The position numbers were made by a program, and so were the translations under genes. The notes under the pieces were generated by a model. That model was not told the DNA's origin. It saw nothing but the letters and a program-made list of their open reading frames with translations, and searched no databases. Positions 34,306 to 42,095 of a DNA stretch of 64,000 bases are shown in pieces (within the stretch, counting starts at the first letter, position 1; each line of letters opens with the position of its first letter). Where the stretch lies: NCBI RefSeq assembly GCF_000612805.1, contig NZ_HG964403.1, positions 124,001 through 188,000 on the forward strand. Reading direction: 5' to 3'. Source of the stretch: Bacillus ndiopicus (lineage in GTDB: Bacteria; Bacillota; Bacilli; Bacillales_A; Planococcaceae).

Positions 34306-34950
34306 TTATTGTATCACTTTATTTCGCTGTGCGGAATATTGAACGATACTCAGTGCAATAAATAATTGTGCACCGTAATATGTTGCCATAATCAAAATAT
34401 GAGAATAAGGAATATCTGTAATAAAGCGATTAATCGCTAAAATAGAATCTGATGAAATAAATAAAAATGCACCGATAATTGCAAAGCTGCTAGCCGTTCG
34501 GAAAGAAGTCCAGCCCATTAACAAAATAACGATAATATATGCACAAACTGCAACTGTCAGTATAATATCACCTGTGCTTATTATTGTGCTTGCAAGCCAA
34601 AACATCATTGCAGCACCATAAATAATTAGTAAAGTTTTAGCGCTTATTGGCGTTTTACTATTATTCGTTTTACTAAAAGCTGTAATGTAAAATAGATGGC
34701 CAATTAAAAAGCTACACAAGCCAATGATAAACCATTGCAATGTGTAATCACCAATTGCACAAAAAATAAGACCACCAATAATAATTGCTTTGTATCCTTT
34801 ATCTCCTTTGGAACGTAGTGCTAAAATTATTAGTAAAATCATAGGAATAAGCTTAAAAACCATGCGTAATGAAACTGCAATTGAATCTAAGAAAAAGACA
34901 TAATAAAGACCGAATATTGCGAATAACAGTAAAATGATTTTTCTCTCCAT
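34306..34950 (-). CDS. YhhN-family (lysoplasmalogenase-like) membrane protein
   Basis: The 214-residue protein has seven or eight hydrophobic helices. Marks are FKLIPMILLIILAL (K-P near helix 2), IFCAIGDYTL (G-D), LIGHLFYITAF (G-x-x-x-F-x-x-x-F) and GAFLFISSDSILAINRF (S-D-x-x-L). These are the conserved positions of YhhN/TMEM86 proteins, some of which hydrolyse lysoplasmalogens. Whether the bacterial protein has this activity is unknown. It is divergent from the 35022 gene, with about 70 bases between. Confidence 0.8.
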   Translation of the reverse strand: MERKIILLLFAIFGLYYVFFLDSIAVSLRMVFKLIPMILLIILALRSKGDKGYKAIIIGGLIFCAIGDYTLQWFIIGLCSFLIGHLFYITAFSKTNNSKTPISAKTLLIIYGAAMMFWLASTIISTGDIILTVAVCAYIIVILLMGWTSFRTASSFAIIGAFLFISSDSILAINRFITDIPYSHILIMATYYGAQLFIALSIVQYSAQRNKVIQ

Positions 34951-35021
34951 TTGAAACCCCCTTATAATTTAATGAAACTTTCATCTATCCTATACGTAAA
35001 AATAAATGAGAGGTGATAATA

Positions 35022-36704
35022 GTGGGACAATTATTTATAACTGTGCTTATTGCTGCTGTTATAATGACGATTTTAATCGTGCCCTTAACAAAGAAAATAC
35101 CAAAGGGTGAGTTAACAGGCAAGCAGTTTAGTATACTTTTAACTTCAGTTTTTTTAGGAAGTTTAATTTTAACATTTTTAACGGTATATATTTCGAAAAT
35201 TGATTTGCATTGGACAGTATTTATGTATATTGTGCCAGTTGTTGCGCTTGTTGGCGCATTGCTTGCAACTGGTGCTGAACAAAAGCTGAAATCGGTGTTA
35301 ACGCTACTTTCAATTGTAGCAGTTGCATATTTACTGGCTTCGCCAATTTTCAATGCAGAGAAGAAATATCAATCTTCAGAAATGGAAGAGCAAGTTGAAA
35401 TTCAGCCATTTGACGAAACGAAAACACCGGCAAGTGTACCGCCGAAGTTTGTGAAGAATAAAATGAAAAAAGCATTCGGGCAAGTGCCTAACACAAGCTA
35501 TTATGAACTGGGGCGTTTACAAATTCAAAAGGTCAATGGTGAATATGTTTATATTGCACCAGTAGAATTTTCAGGGCTATTTAAATGGTTTAACGGTAAA
35601 ACAACACCAGGTTATTTTACAATGAGTGCTACGGATTCAAGTGATAACCCAAAATTTATGGCGCATGAAATGAAATACATTCCATCAGCTTACCTAAATA
35701 AGAATTTAGAGCGCCATATTCGTCTACAGTATCCAACGCTTATCTTCTATGGTGATGTGCAGTTAGAAATCGATGATGAGGGCGTACCATACTATATTCG
35801 CACATATGGTAATTTTATTTCTGCTCGAAATGGCTTTGATGTAAAAGGAATTGTTAAAGTTGATGCGAAAACAGGTAAATCAGAAAAAATTGCATTAGCA
35901 GATGTACCAGAATTTATTGATGGTGCAATTTCTCCAGAGGCTGTAAGCTTGCAAAATAGCTACTACGGGAACTATGTGCACGGCTTCTGGAATAGCGTAT
36001 TTGGAAAAAAAGATGTGAAGCTGCCGTCAGATGAAGGTACGGAGGCAAATGTTAGCCCAGTCTTTATGGAGGATGGAGAAATGTATTACTTTACTGATTT
36101 CTCAAGCCCAAAAGAGGGTGTTGACTCGATGCTTGGCTATTCTTTAACACATGCAAGAACTGGCAAGGCGACATATTATACTGGCAATCTAGAAGAATCG
36201 TATATGGATTCGCGTGGTGCGCTTGAAATTATTGAGAAAAAGTTTATTGAAAAAGAGTGGGAAGGCGAAATGCCAATTTTGTATAACTTCTATGGTGAAG
36301 CAAGCTGGCTGTCGGCTGTTTTGGATTCGAATGGTTTCCTACAAAATTACTTTATCGTTTCTGCAGCAAATCCAGAAATTTCGGCGTATGCCTCTACCCC
36401 AACTGAGGCGTTGAAGTTATATAAAACAGCGCTTAATCGTGGTGGTAGCGCAGTAGACGGTTCTTCAAATGCAGAAGAAGCACAGCTTACTGCAAAGATT
36501 GTACGTGTTTATAAAGAGCGAGTTGGCGACTTTACAATCGTTTCATTGCTAACAGATACAGGGCAGAATTTTATCGTAAGCTCTGAAGCTGCGCCACTTG
36601 CAATTTATTTACAACAAGGTGACGAAGTAAAAATGATATACTATGCAACTGGCGAGCAGTTCCAACCAATCAAAAAGCTTGAAATTATGAATATAGCACA
36701 ATAA
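35022..36704 (+). CDS. Membrane-anchored protein of unknown function, 560 residues
   Basis: The N-terminal 110 or so residues carry four hydrophobic helices. The remaining 450 residues are soluble and probably outside the cell, with two repeated-looking sections of about 120 residues rich in Tyr, Phe and Gly, and short motifs such as YYELGRLQIQKVNGEYVYIAP and ITYNFYGEAS-like segments. I do not recognise the family. The GTG at 35022 is chosen because GAGAGGTG sits 6 bases before it; a GTG at 35013 overlaps that site. It is monocistronic with a terminator hairpin. Confidence 0.65.
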   Translation: MGQLFITVLIAAVIMTILIVPLTKKIPKGELTGKQFSILLTSVFLGSLILTFLTVYISKIDLHWTVFMYIVPVVALVGALLATGAEQKLKSVLTLLSIVAVAYLLASPIFNAEKKYQSSEMEEQVEIQPFDETKTPASVPPKFVKNKMKKAFGQVPNTSYYELGRLQIQKVNGEYVYIAPVEFSGLFKWFNGKTTPGYFTMSATDSSDNPKFMAHEMKYIPSAYLNKNLERHIRLQYPTLIFYGDVQLEIDDEGVPYYIRTYGNFISARNGFDVKGIVKVDAKTGKSEKIALADVPEFIDGAISPEAVSLQNSYYGNYVHGFWNSVFGKKDVKLPSDEGTEANVSPVFMEDGEMYYFTDFSSPKEGVDSMLGYSLTHARTGKATYYTGNLEESYMDSRGALEIIEKKFIEKEWEGEMPILYNFYGEASWLSAVLDSNGFLQNYFIVSAANPEISAYASTPTEALKLYKTALNRGGSAVDGSSNAEEAQLTAKIVRVYKERVGDFTIVSLLTDTGQNFIVSSEAAPLAIYLQQGDEVKMIYYATGEQFQPIKKLEIMNIAQ

Positions 36705-36717
36705 TGATGTGAAACAA

Positions 36718-36765
36718 GGGATGTTGAGAAAGCAGGTTTTATCTGTTTTTCTCAATATCCCTTTT
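36718..36765 (+). terminator. Terminator
   Basis: GGGATGTTGAGAAA pairs with TTTCTCAATATCCC (one G-U) around a T-rich loop, followed by TTTTGC, 14 bases after the stop of the 560-residue protein gene. Confidence 0.7.
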
Positions 36766-36917
36766 GCTCTTTTTATTGTGAATTAGTTAGATTTGATTTG
36801 ATAACATCAATAATTTGTGGAAGGTATTAACTAGAAAATGTCAAATTTACAATTATAACCTCTCATTCTTTTGAAACAATTATTCGGACCGCACACATGA
36901 TGACGACTCAAATTTAA

Positions 36918-37145
36918 GAGGTTTCAGCAGTTTCTGAGCAAATGGCTGCAAGTGCGCAGCAAGTTTCTGCAACGTTTGATTCTTTACAGGCAATTTCAGA
37001 ATCGTCAACGGAAACATCAAAGCAGGTGGCAAGCTTATCTGAGGGTCAACTTGCTTCCATGGAAGAGATTTCTTCAGCTACACATATGTTAGATAAGTTG
37101 GCGGTCAATTTGAGCAGTGGAGTAGGGCAATTTAAGTTGTCATAA
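36918..37145 (+). pseudogene. C-terminal remnant of a methyl-accepting chemotaxis protein
   Basis: After an in-frame stop at 36915-36917 the frame reads EVSAVSEQMAASAQQVSAT, then ESSTETSKQVASLSEGQLAS and MEEISSATHMLDKLA, ending with GQFKLS and TAA. This is the terminal part of an MCP signalling domain: heptad-patterned helix, then the usual W/F-like tail. The sensor and the conserved hairpin tip are missing and no start with a ribosome binding site exists. It is therefore a fragment left by deletion. The rest of 36766-36917 is featureless. Confidence 0.8.
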
Positions 37146-37224
37146 TGACGATTTTCTGCAACTTTCCACAAATGCTTTGCGTCATTAAGAGTAAGTAAAA
37201 GGAATTTGTGGGAGGGAAGTAATT

Positions 37225-37782
37225 TTGGAGAAAAATGAAATCGTCAGTTGGATTAAAACGATTGTATTTGCTGTTATACTAACCGTTGGAATTCGAGTCT
37301 TTTTGTTTACGCCTGTTAATGTAGAGGGGGCTTCGATGATGCCAACGTTTGAAAATGAAGAAAAGGTAATCGTCAACATTATTGGTCCTACTTTATCCGA
37401 TTATAAACGTTTTGATGTCATAGTTTTTGAAGCACCAAATGGGGAAAACTTCATTAAGCGTATTATTGGCTTACCAGGAGATCGTGTTGAATATCACGAT
37501 GATGAGTTATTTATAAATGGGGAAAAGTTTAATGAACCATATTTAGATATTAATAGAGAAAAGCTATTAGACAGTGGAAATTTAACAGGGAACTTTACTT
37601 TACAGGATAGTTTAGGTGAGGAAGTTGTACCTGAAGGGCATTATTTTGTGCTTGGCGATAATCGCCGTAAAAGCTTGGATAGCCGAGATATGTCGGTTGG
37701 CTTTGTAGCACAAGAAAGAATACTCGGTACTGTGCCAGTGGTGGTTTGGCCTTTACCGAATGCGCGCTTTATTAAAGAGTGA
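37225..37782 (+). CDS. Type I signal peptidase
   Basis: The 185-residue enzyme has one N-terminal transmembrane helix (about 12-29) and an external catalytic domain. The nucleophile Ser37 is in GASMMPT and the general base Lys78 in NFIKRIIGLPGDRVE. The later box GHYFVLGDNRRKSLDSRDM with SxDSR is intact. It cleaves signal peptides of exported proteins at the outer face of the membrane. The start is TTG with GGGAGGGAAG upstream; no ATG is nearby. The B. subtilis relatives are SipS/SipT. It stands alone. Confidence 0.93.
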   Translation: MEKNEIVSWIKTIVFAVILTVGIRVFLFTPVNVEGASMMPTFENEEKVIVNIIGPTLSDYKRFDVIVFEAPNGENFIKRIIGLPGDRVEYHDDELFINGEKFNEPYLDINREKLLDSGNLTGNFTLQDSLGEEVVPEGHYFVLGDNRRKSLDSRDMSVGFVAQERILGTVPVVVWPLPNARFIKE

Positions 37783-37859
37783 AATAGGTAAAAGGTAATG
37801 ATTCGACTATAAGCGGGGAAGTTCACACGTAAGAAATTTAAAATCGCACGAATGTAATA

Positions 37860-37898
37860 AAGGAGCTGTGGGAAAATCGCCTTTCCTACAGCTTCTTT
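37860..37898 (-). terminator. Terminator overlapping the end of the 37886 gene
   Basis: On the minus strand GAAGCTGTAGGAAA pairs with TTTTCCCACAGCTCC, and the stem includes the stop codon of the gene. A CTTTATT tract follows. Confidence 0.6.
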
Positions 37899-38317
37899 GG
37901 TTGTTGTTCGTGAATATATTCGAGCATTTTTTCGTAGCGAGCTGTGAGCTGTGTACCTTCAAATAAATGTAATTTATCAAATGCTTGCTGCTGCTCTTTT
38001 ACAATCTGTCGTTCCTGCAAAAACGCAGCATCAGACTCATGTTGGAAAATATATTGCAAGTGGAATAGCTGAAGCATTGCAACTTCCGGGCTTTCTAGGT
38101 TATAAGCAAATTTTATATTCCAGACAGATGTGTAAGATATATATTCATTAACATAAGCAGTAGCATATTGATATTTTGCTTCATCGATATTTTTCTGAAT
38201 TTTTTTGTGAACATCTGCAAGTGCTAAATTGATTTCGGCAATCGCATAATAAAAGCGGCGAATCGATTTTAATTGTTGGCGCTCTAATGATTTTGCGACA
38301 TGTCTATTCATTTGCAT
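37886..38317 (-). CDS. Hypothetical helical cytosolic protein, 143 residues
   Basis: The protein has no signal peptide or membrane segment and is predicted to be largely alpha-helical, rich in Gln, Glu, Lys and Tyr (for example KSIRRFYYAIAEINLALADV and YQYATAYVNEYISY). I do not recognise a family. The ATG at 38317 has AGAGGTG 7 bases upstream, better than the TTG six bases earlier. The terminator stem overlaps its stop codon. It is monocistronic between the signal peptidase and nitroreductase genes. Confidence 0.6.
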   Translation of the reverse strand: MQMNRHVAKSLERQQLKSIRRFYYAIAEINLALADVHKKIQKNIDEAKYQYATAYVNEYISYTSVWNIKFAYNLESPEVAMLQLFHLQYIFQHESDAAFLQERQIVKEQQQAFDKLHLFEGTQLTARYEKMLEYIHEQQPKKL

Positions 38318-38382
38318 AGGCAAACACCTCTTAATACCTTAATGTATTGTAGGTATATTTTAGCACGAGCTTGATATTACGT

Positions 38383-38429
38383 AAAATAGGGCTAGTTATA
38401 AAGTTTTGATTTCTAACTAGCCCTATTTT
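38383..38429 (-). terminator. Terminator of the nitroreductase gene
   Basis: AAAATAGGGCTAGTTA and TAACTAGCCCTATTTT form a perfect 16-bp stem 12 bases beyond the stop. Confidence 0.85.
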
Positions 38430-38441
38430 CATATATTTAAT

Positions 38442-39176
38442 TTACTTCCATGTAAAGCCTTGCTTAGCAAGGAAATCTTTAATAAATGGACGCTTTTGTT
38501 CGATTAAGTAATCTGCCATTTGCTTTGTCCATGTTGCCATTTTTTGATTTGAAGAGCGACTCGTGTAATAGTTTTCCATCGTTGTATCATATTCATCTAA
38601 TAATGTAGCATAGCGTACCTCGTCATAAGCATTTTCATGAAGCACTGCTCCGACAGGTAAGCGCGGCTTAGTTTCATTGCGTTTTGTAGGTGTACCGATT
38701 GTCATTGCAAATAAAGGGAATACATTGTTAGGTAAATTGAATAGCTCGCTAATTTCTACTGGGTTATTGCGTGCTCCACCGATATAGCAAATGCCATAGC
38801 CTTTTGCCTCTGCCGCGATCACAAAATTTTGTGCAAATAAAGATACATCAGCTACGCCAACAAGCAAATTTTCTGCTGAATCTGTGACAATGTTAACGTT
38901 GTGCTTTTGACCAGCGATTTGTAGGCGCTTGAAGTCGACGCAAAATAAAAATGCAGCACCGGCTGTCTGGAATTGAAATTCATTTTTTGATAGTTCACCA
39001 AGCTGCTTTTTCTTGTCCTCATCTGTTACCCAAATGACACTATATGCTTGAACAAAATGTGAGCTAGCTGCCATTTGCGCAGTTTCGATTAAGTCGATTA
39101 CAGTTTCTCGTGAAATTTGTTCCCCTGTATATTTACGCACAGATGAATGGCTGCGTAAAAGTTCTCTAGTATCCAT
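38442..39176 (-). CDS. NfsA/NfrA-type NADPH-dependent flavin nitroreductase
   Basis: The 244-residue FMN enzyme starts LLRSHSSVRKYTGEQI (the S-x-R-x-[FY] phosphate loop) and has QMAASSHFVQAYSVIWV, SLFAQNFVIAAEAKGYGICYIGGARNNP and TIGTPTKRNETKPRLP. These are marks of the NfsA/FRP subfamily, which reduces nitroaromatics, quinones or flavins with NADPH. B. subtilis NfrA1 is the nearest analogue. AGGAGG sits 6 bases before the ATG at 39176, and an upstream ATG touches the binding site. It acts in the cytosol, probably in redox or thiol stress. It is monocistronic, divergent from the SAM riboswitch gene. Confidence 0.88.
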   Translation of the reverse strand: MDTRELLRSHSSVRKYTGEQISRETVIDLIETAQMAASSHFVQAYSVIWVTDEDKKKQLGELSKNEFQFQTAGAAFLFCVDFKRLQIAGQKHNVNIVTDSAENLLVGVADVSLFAQNFVIAAEAKGYGICYIGGARNNPVEISELFNLPNNVFPLFAMTIGTPTKRNETKPRLPVGAVLHENAYDEVRYATLLDEYDTTMENYYTSRSSNQKMATWTKQMADYLIEQKRPFIKDFLAKQGFTWK

Positions 39177-39303
39177 TTCCATCCTCCTAAATACCTGTAT
39201 TATCATAATATTTTATACTACTTATAGCAAATAACCAATCAAGTTGACTAAAAACTACTGTTCAAGCGATTTTTGAAGATTAAAAAACTTTTTAAAAAAA
39301 TAG

Positions 39304-39333
39304 TTGACTTCTAGGTTTACAATGATTTATACT
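39304..39333 (+). promoter_or_regulatory. Sigma-A promoter of the SAM riboswitch transcript
   Basis: TTGACT (39304-39309), an 18-base spacer and TATACT (39328-39333) place the start about 23 bases before the riboswitch aptamer. Confidence 0.7.
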
Positions 39334-39362
39334 CAATCCAACGATGGAACATGAATCAAATA

Positions 39363-39477
39363 CTCTTATCAAGAGCGGCGGAGGGACTAGGCCCTGTGAT
39401 GCCCGGCAACCAGTAAGTGACGAACTTACAAAGGTGCTAATTCCTACAGATTCGGATTGGGATCTGAAAGATAAGGG
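39363..39477 (+). promoter_or_regulatory. SAM-I riboswitch (S-box) aptamer
   Basis: The sequence contains the S-box core in order: CTCTTATCAAGAG with the kink-turn region, GGAGGGACTAGGCCCTGTGAT, GCCCGGCAACC, AAGGTGCTAATTCCTACAG, and AGATAAGGGGAG closing P1. It binds S-adenosylmethionine. With the terminator at 39499-39527 it shuts off metY when SAM is abundant. Confidence 0.95.
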
Positions 39478-39498
39478 GAGGAAAACTTGCTCATTTGC

Positions 39499-39527
39499 AA
39501 CCCTCTTCTTAGGAAGAGGGTTTTTTG
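39499..39527 (+). terminator. Riboswitch-controlled terminator
   Basis: AACCCTCTT and AAGAGGGTT form a 9-bp stem followed by TTTTTTG. This is the expression-platform terminator of the SAM-I riboswitch, 58 bases upstream of metY. Confidence 0.9.
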
Positions 39528-39584
39528 TTTTTCTACCCTCCTCAAAAATCCACTAGCCATCGAATAAATTTTAGGAGGAACATC

Positions 39585-40871
39585 ATGTCAACATTACGTC
39601 CAGAAACATTGCTATTACATGGGGGGCAAAAGCCTGATCCAGTAACAGGAGCAATTGCAGTACCAATTTATCGCACGACTGCTTATGCATTTAATGATAC
39701 TGCTCATGCGCAGCGATTATTTGCATTAGAAGAAGCAGGCAATATTTATTCACGCATAATGAACCCGACAGTTGGGGCATTTGAAGAGCGTGTCGCTTTA
39801 TTAGAAAAAGGAGCAGCAGCAGTAGCGCTTTCCTCAGGTATGGCAGCTATCTCGTTTTCTATTTTAAACATTGCTGGCGCAGGAGATCATATTGTATCAG
39901 CAGGCTCTTTATACGGTGGTACTTACAATTTATTTGCAACAACATTGCCACGCTATGGTATAACAACATCGTTTGTAGACGAGAGTAATCCTGAAAACTT
40001 CCGAGCGGCAATTAAGGAAAATACAAAAGCAATTTTTGCAGAAACAATAGGCAATCCAAGTTTAAATGTGTTAGATATTGAAGCAGTTGCTAAAATTGCA
40101 CATGAGCATGGTATTCCGTTGATTATTGATAATACATTCCCTTCACCATATGGCTCTAACCCAATCGAATTTGGCGCAGATGTTGTTATTCATTCGGCAA
40201 CAAAATGGATTGGTGGACATGGTACAACAATCGGCGGCATCGTCGTCGATGCAGGGAAATTTGATTGGACACAAGGCAAGTTTCCAGGCTTTACAGAGCC
40301 AGATTTAACGTATCACGGCATATGTTATGGAATTGACACAGCAGCGGCAGCATTTGCCACAAAGCTGCGCGTACAATTACTACGTGATTTCGGTCCGACA
40401 CTAAGTGCGGATGCGGCATTTAATTTCTTACAGGGTTTAGAAACGCTTCATTTGCGTGTAGTAAGACATAATGAAAATGCCCAAAAGGTAGCAGCTCATT
40501 TACGCAACCACCCATTCGTGGAATATGTAAATTACAACGGCTTTGAAGATGCTGTATCGCATTCATTAGCGAAAAAGTATTTGAAAAACGGTTTTGGTTC
40601 TATTTTAACTTTTGGAATTAAAGGTGGTAGAGAGGCTGGGCGCGCAGTTATTGATAGCGTTAAATTATTCTCACATGTAGCTAATGTCGGGGATGCACGT
40701 TCGCTTATTATTCATCCAGCATCTACAACACATCAACAACTATCAGCGGAAGAACTTGAAATCGCTGGCGTATCTGAAGAGCTCATTCGCTTATCGATAG
40801 GCTTAGAAGCGATAGAGGATATATTAGCTGATTTAGATCAAGCATTTGAGCAGATAGCAAAAAATTCTTAA
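39585..40871 (+). CDS. metY: O-acetylhomoserine sulfhydrylase (PLP enzyme)
   Basis: The 428-residue Cys/Met-metabolism PLP enzyme makes homocysteine from O-acetylhomoserine and sulfide. It starts RPETLLLHGGQKPDPVTGA and contains IYSRIMNPTVGAFEERVALLE, SSGMAAISFSILNIAGAGDH, IIDNTFPSPY (cofactor Asp) and HSATKWIGGHGTTIGG with the Schiff-base Lys207. The C-terminal NVGDARSLIIHPASTTHQQL is typical of MetY. The length (about 430) distinguishes it from the shorter MetB and MetI type. Expression is governed by the SAM-I riboswitch upstream. AGGAGG lies 7 bases before the ATG. Confidence 0.92.
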   Translation: MSTLRPETLLLHGGQKPDPVTGAIAVPIYRTTAYAFNDTAHAQRLFALEEAGNIYSRIMNPTVGAFEERVALLEKGAAAVALSSGMAAISFSILNIAGAGDHIVSAGSLYGGTYNLFATTLPRYGITTSFVDESNPENFRAAIKENTKAIFAETIGNPSLNVLDIEAVAKIAHEHGIPLIIDNTFPSPYGSNPIEFGADVVIHSATKWIGGHGTTIGGIVVDAGKFDWTQGKFPGFTEPDLTYHGICYGIDTAAAAFATKLRVQLLRDFGPTLSADAAFNFLQGLETLHLRVVRHNENAQKVAAHLRNHPFVEYVNYNGFEDAVSHSLAKKYLKNGFGSILTFGIKGGREAGRAVIDSVKLFSHVANVGDARSLIIHPASTTHQQLSAEELEIAGVSEELIRLSIGLEAIEDILADLDQAFEQIAKNS

Positions 40872-40924
40872 TTCGTTGTATTGATTTAGACGCAATGTAG
40901 AATGAATTACTAAATCTAAATAAC

Positions 40925-40962
40925 AAGCTGTAGTCTGCATCATTTCGCAGTCGCAGCTTTTC
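40925..40962 (+). terminator. Terminator of metY
   Basis: AAGCTG ... CTGC / GCAG ... CAGCTT form a two-part stem with a small internal loop, followed by TTTTCTAATT. Confidence 0.6.
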
Positions 40963-41007
40963 TAATTGAAATATAAAATTTAATACCTAGTATTTTTATA
41001 AGAATTA

Positions 41008-41036
41008 TTGACTTCTTTGTTTTTGTGAATTATAAT
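41008..41036 (+). promoter_or_regulatory. Sigma-A promoter of the Panacea-like gene
   Basis: TTGACT (41008-41013), a 17-base spacer and TATAAT (41031-41036, perfect -10). The start at about 41043 leaves a 145-base leader with a CAGGGAATTAA/TTAATTTCC inverted repeat and an AAGGAGGG site not followed by a normal start codon. Confidence 0.8.
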
Positions 41037-41187
41037 AAAACCAACCAACTTGCAGGGAATTAAAATGATAGATTAATCGGTCTTTCCAGGGAGTTAATTT
41101 CCGACTTATTCATATCGTTTTTGCTTAACTTTTAAGGAGGGAATCATACTGCCCGTTAATACGAGGTAAATCAAAGGAGTGTTGAAC

Positions 41188-41574
41188 ATGGGACGTACAT
41201 ATAGCGCACAAAACATAGCATCTTATATTGTGTATGATTTAAATGAAACATACACATTCGTCAACTCACAGGCAATTCAAGTATTATTAGCAAATGTTGA
41301 AAAGATGTGGATGAAAGTGTTTGGGCATAGTGCTTTCTCAGAACCAACATATGATTTATCGAACGGTTATGTCATAAAAGAAGTTTATGATGCGTATGCG
41401 GAGTGCGGAAATGCCCATATTGATTTACCAGCAAAAGAATGGTTTTTACGTTATGGAGAATTTCAACTTATTCAGCGTACGTACGCAGTGCCTGCATTTA
41501 CGGCTTTAGAGGAAAAAATCATGCAATCGATTTTAGAAAACTATCGCCGTAGACAATTGACGAAAGTAAGTTGA
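41188..41574 (+). CDS. Panacea/DUF4065-like small protein
   Basis: The 128-residue protein begins TYSAQNIASYIVYDLNE and has NSQAIQVLLANVEKMWMKVFG and FSEPTYDLSNGYVIKEVYDAYAECGNAHID. That order resembles the Panacea (DUF4065/SocA-like) domain: A-x-Y-I, then L-x-K-L-L-like helix, then a W/F-x-x-G-P-V-x-x-x-V-Y segment. Panacea proteins often act as antitoxins, but no toxin gene is adjacent. The family match is by eye and modest. AAAGGAG lies 8 bases before the ATG at 41188. It has its own promoter with a perfect -10 box and two terminator-like hairpins after it. Confidence 0.45.
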   Translation: MGRTYSAQNIASYIVYDLNETYTFVNSQAIQVLLANVEKMWMKVFGHSAFSEPTYDLSNGYVIKEVYDAYAECGNAHIDLPAKEWFLRYGEFQLIQRTYAVPAFTALEEKIMQSILENYRRRQLTKVS

Positions 41575-41591
41575 AATTTTCCCGCTTATAT

Positions 41592-41621
41592 AATAGAAGA
41601 AATTCCCCCATTTCTTCTATT
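41592..41621 (+). terminator. Hairpin after the Panacea-like gene
   Basis: AATAGAAGAAAT and ATTTCTTCTATT form a perfect 12-bp stem around a 6-base C-rich loop. The following tract is GATATATT, so termination would be moderate. Confidence 0.6.
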
Positions 41622-41638
41622 GATATATTAAAAACAAG

Positions 41639-41669
41639 AGGAGTCATCTAGTGTTAGATGGCTCCTTTT
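41639..41669 (+). terminator. Second hairpin terminator
   Basis: AGGAGTCATCTA pairs with TAGATGGCTCCT (one G-U) around GTGT, followed by TTTTGC. It probably completes termination downstream of 41592-41621. Confidence 0.75.
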
Positions 41670-41843
41670 GCTTTGTGTTAATAAATTTGAACATTTAATG
41701 ATCTCTCTAGAAAAACAAATGTCCGTTTAAGGTAGAATTTCCTTGTAATATTGTAAGGATTACGCTAGAATCACTATATAATATCTAGAACGATGTACGA
41801 ATTTGCAGCAGTTTTTCTGTAGGATATGCGCTGTTTTATACTT

Positions 41844-42066
41844 TTATCTTGGTTCAGTAGATTCTTTTGTATCAAAAGTAACACGAGAAGATTGTGGGTG
41901 GTTGAATCCCCACTTGAATAGAAAGACTCAGTCTAAGAGCGTTACACCTTCGTAGCAATGATTGAGTGACCAACACCGTGTTGTTCCAAAAAATACTGGC
42001 GTATGTCACAGGTCAGTTAAATTGGGAAATCTGGACAATAGTCAGTCAGGGCGTAAAGGATTGTTC
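41844..42066 (+). repeat. Dispersed intergenic repeat, copy E
   Basis: The left end TTATCTTGGTTCAG (41844-41857) and the TTTTGTATCAAAAGTAACACG stretch match module 1 of copy A. A divergent middle follows, and then module 2 with GTCACAGGT (42005-42013) pairing with ATCTGGAC (42029-42036) including the bulged A. The copy ends GGGCGTAAAGGATTG, 30 bases before the homoserine dehydrogenase start. The space 41670-41843 shows nothing else. Confidence 0.75.
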
Positions 42067-42095
42067 GTGAGAGGAAATTTGGAGGCGAATTTATA

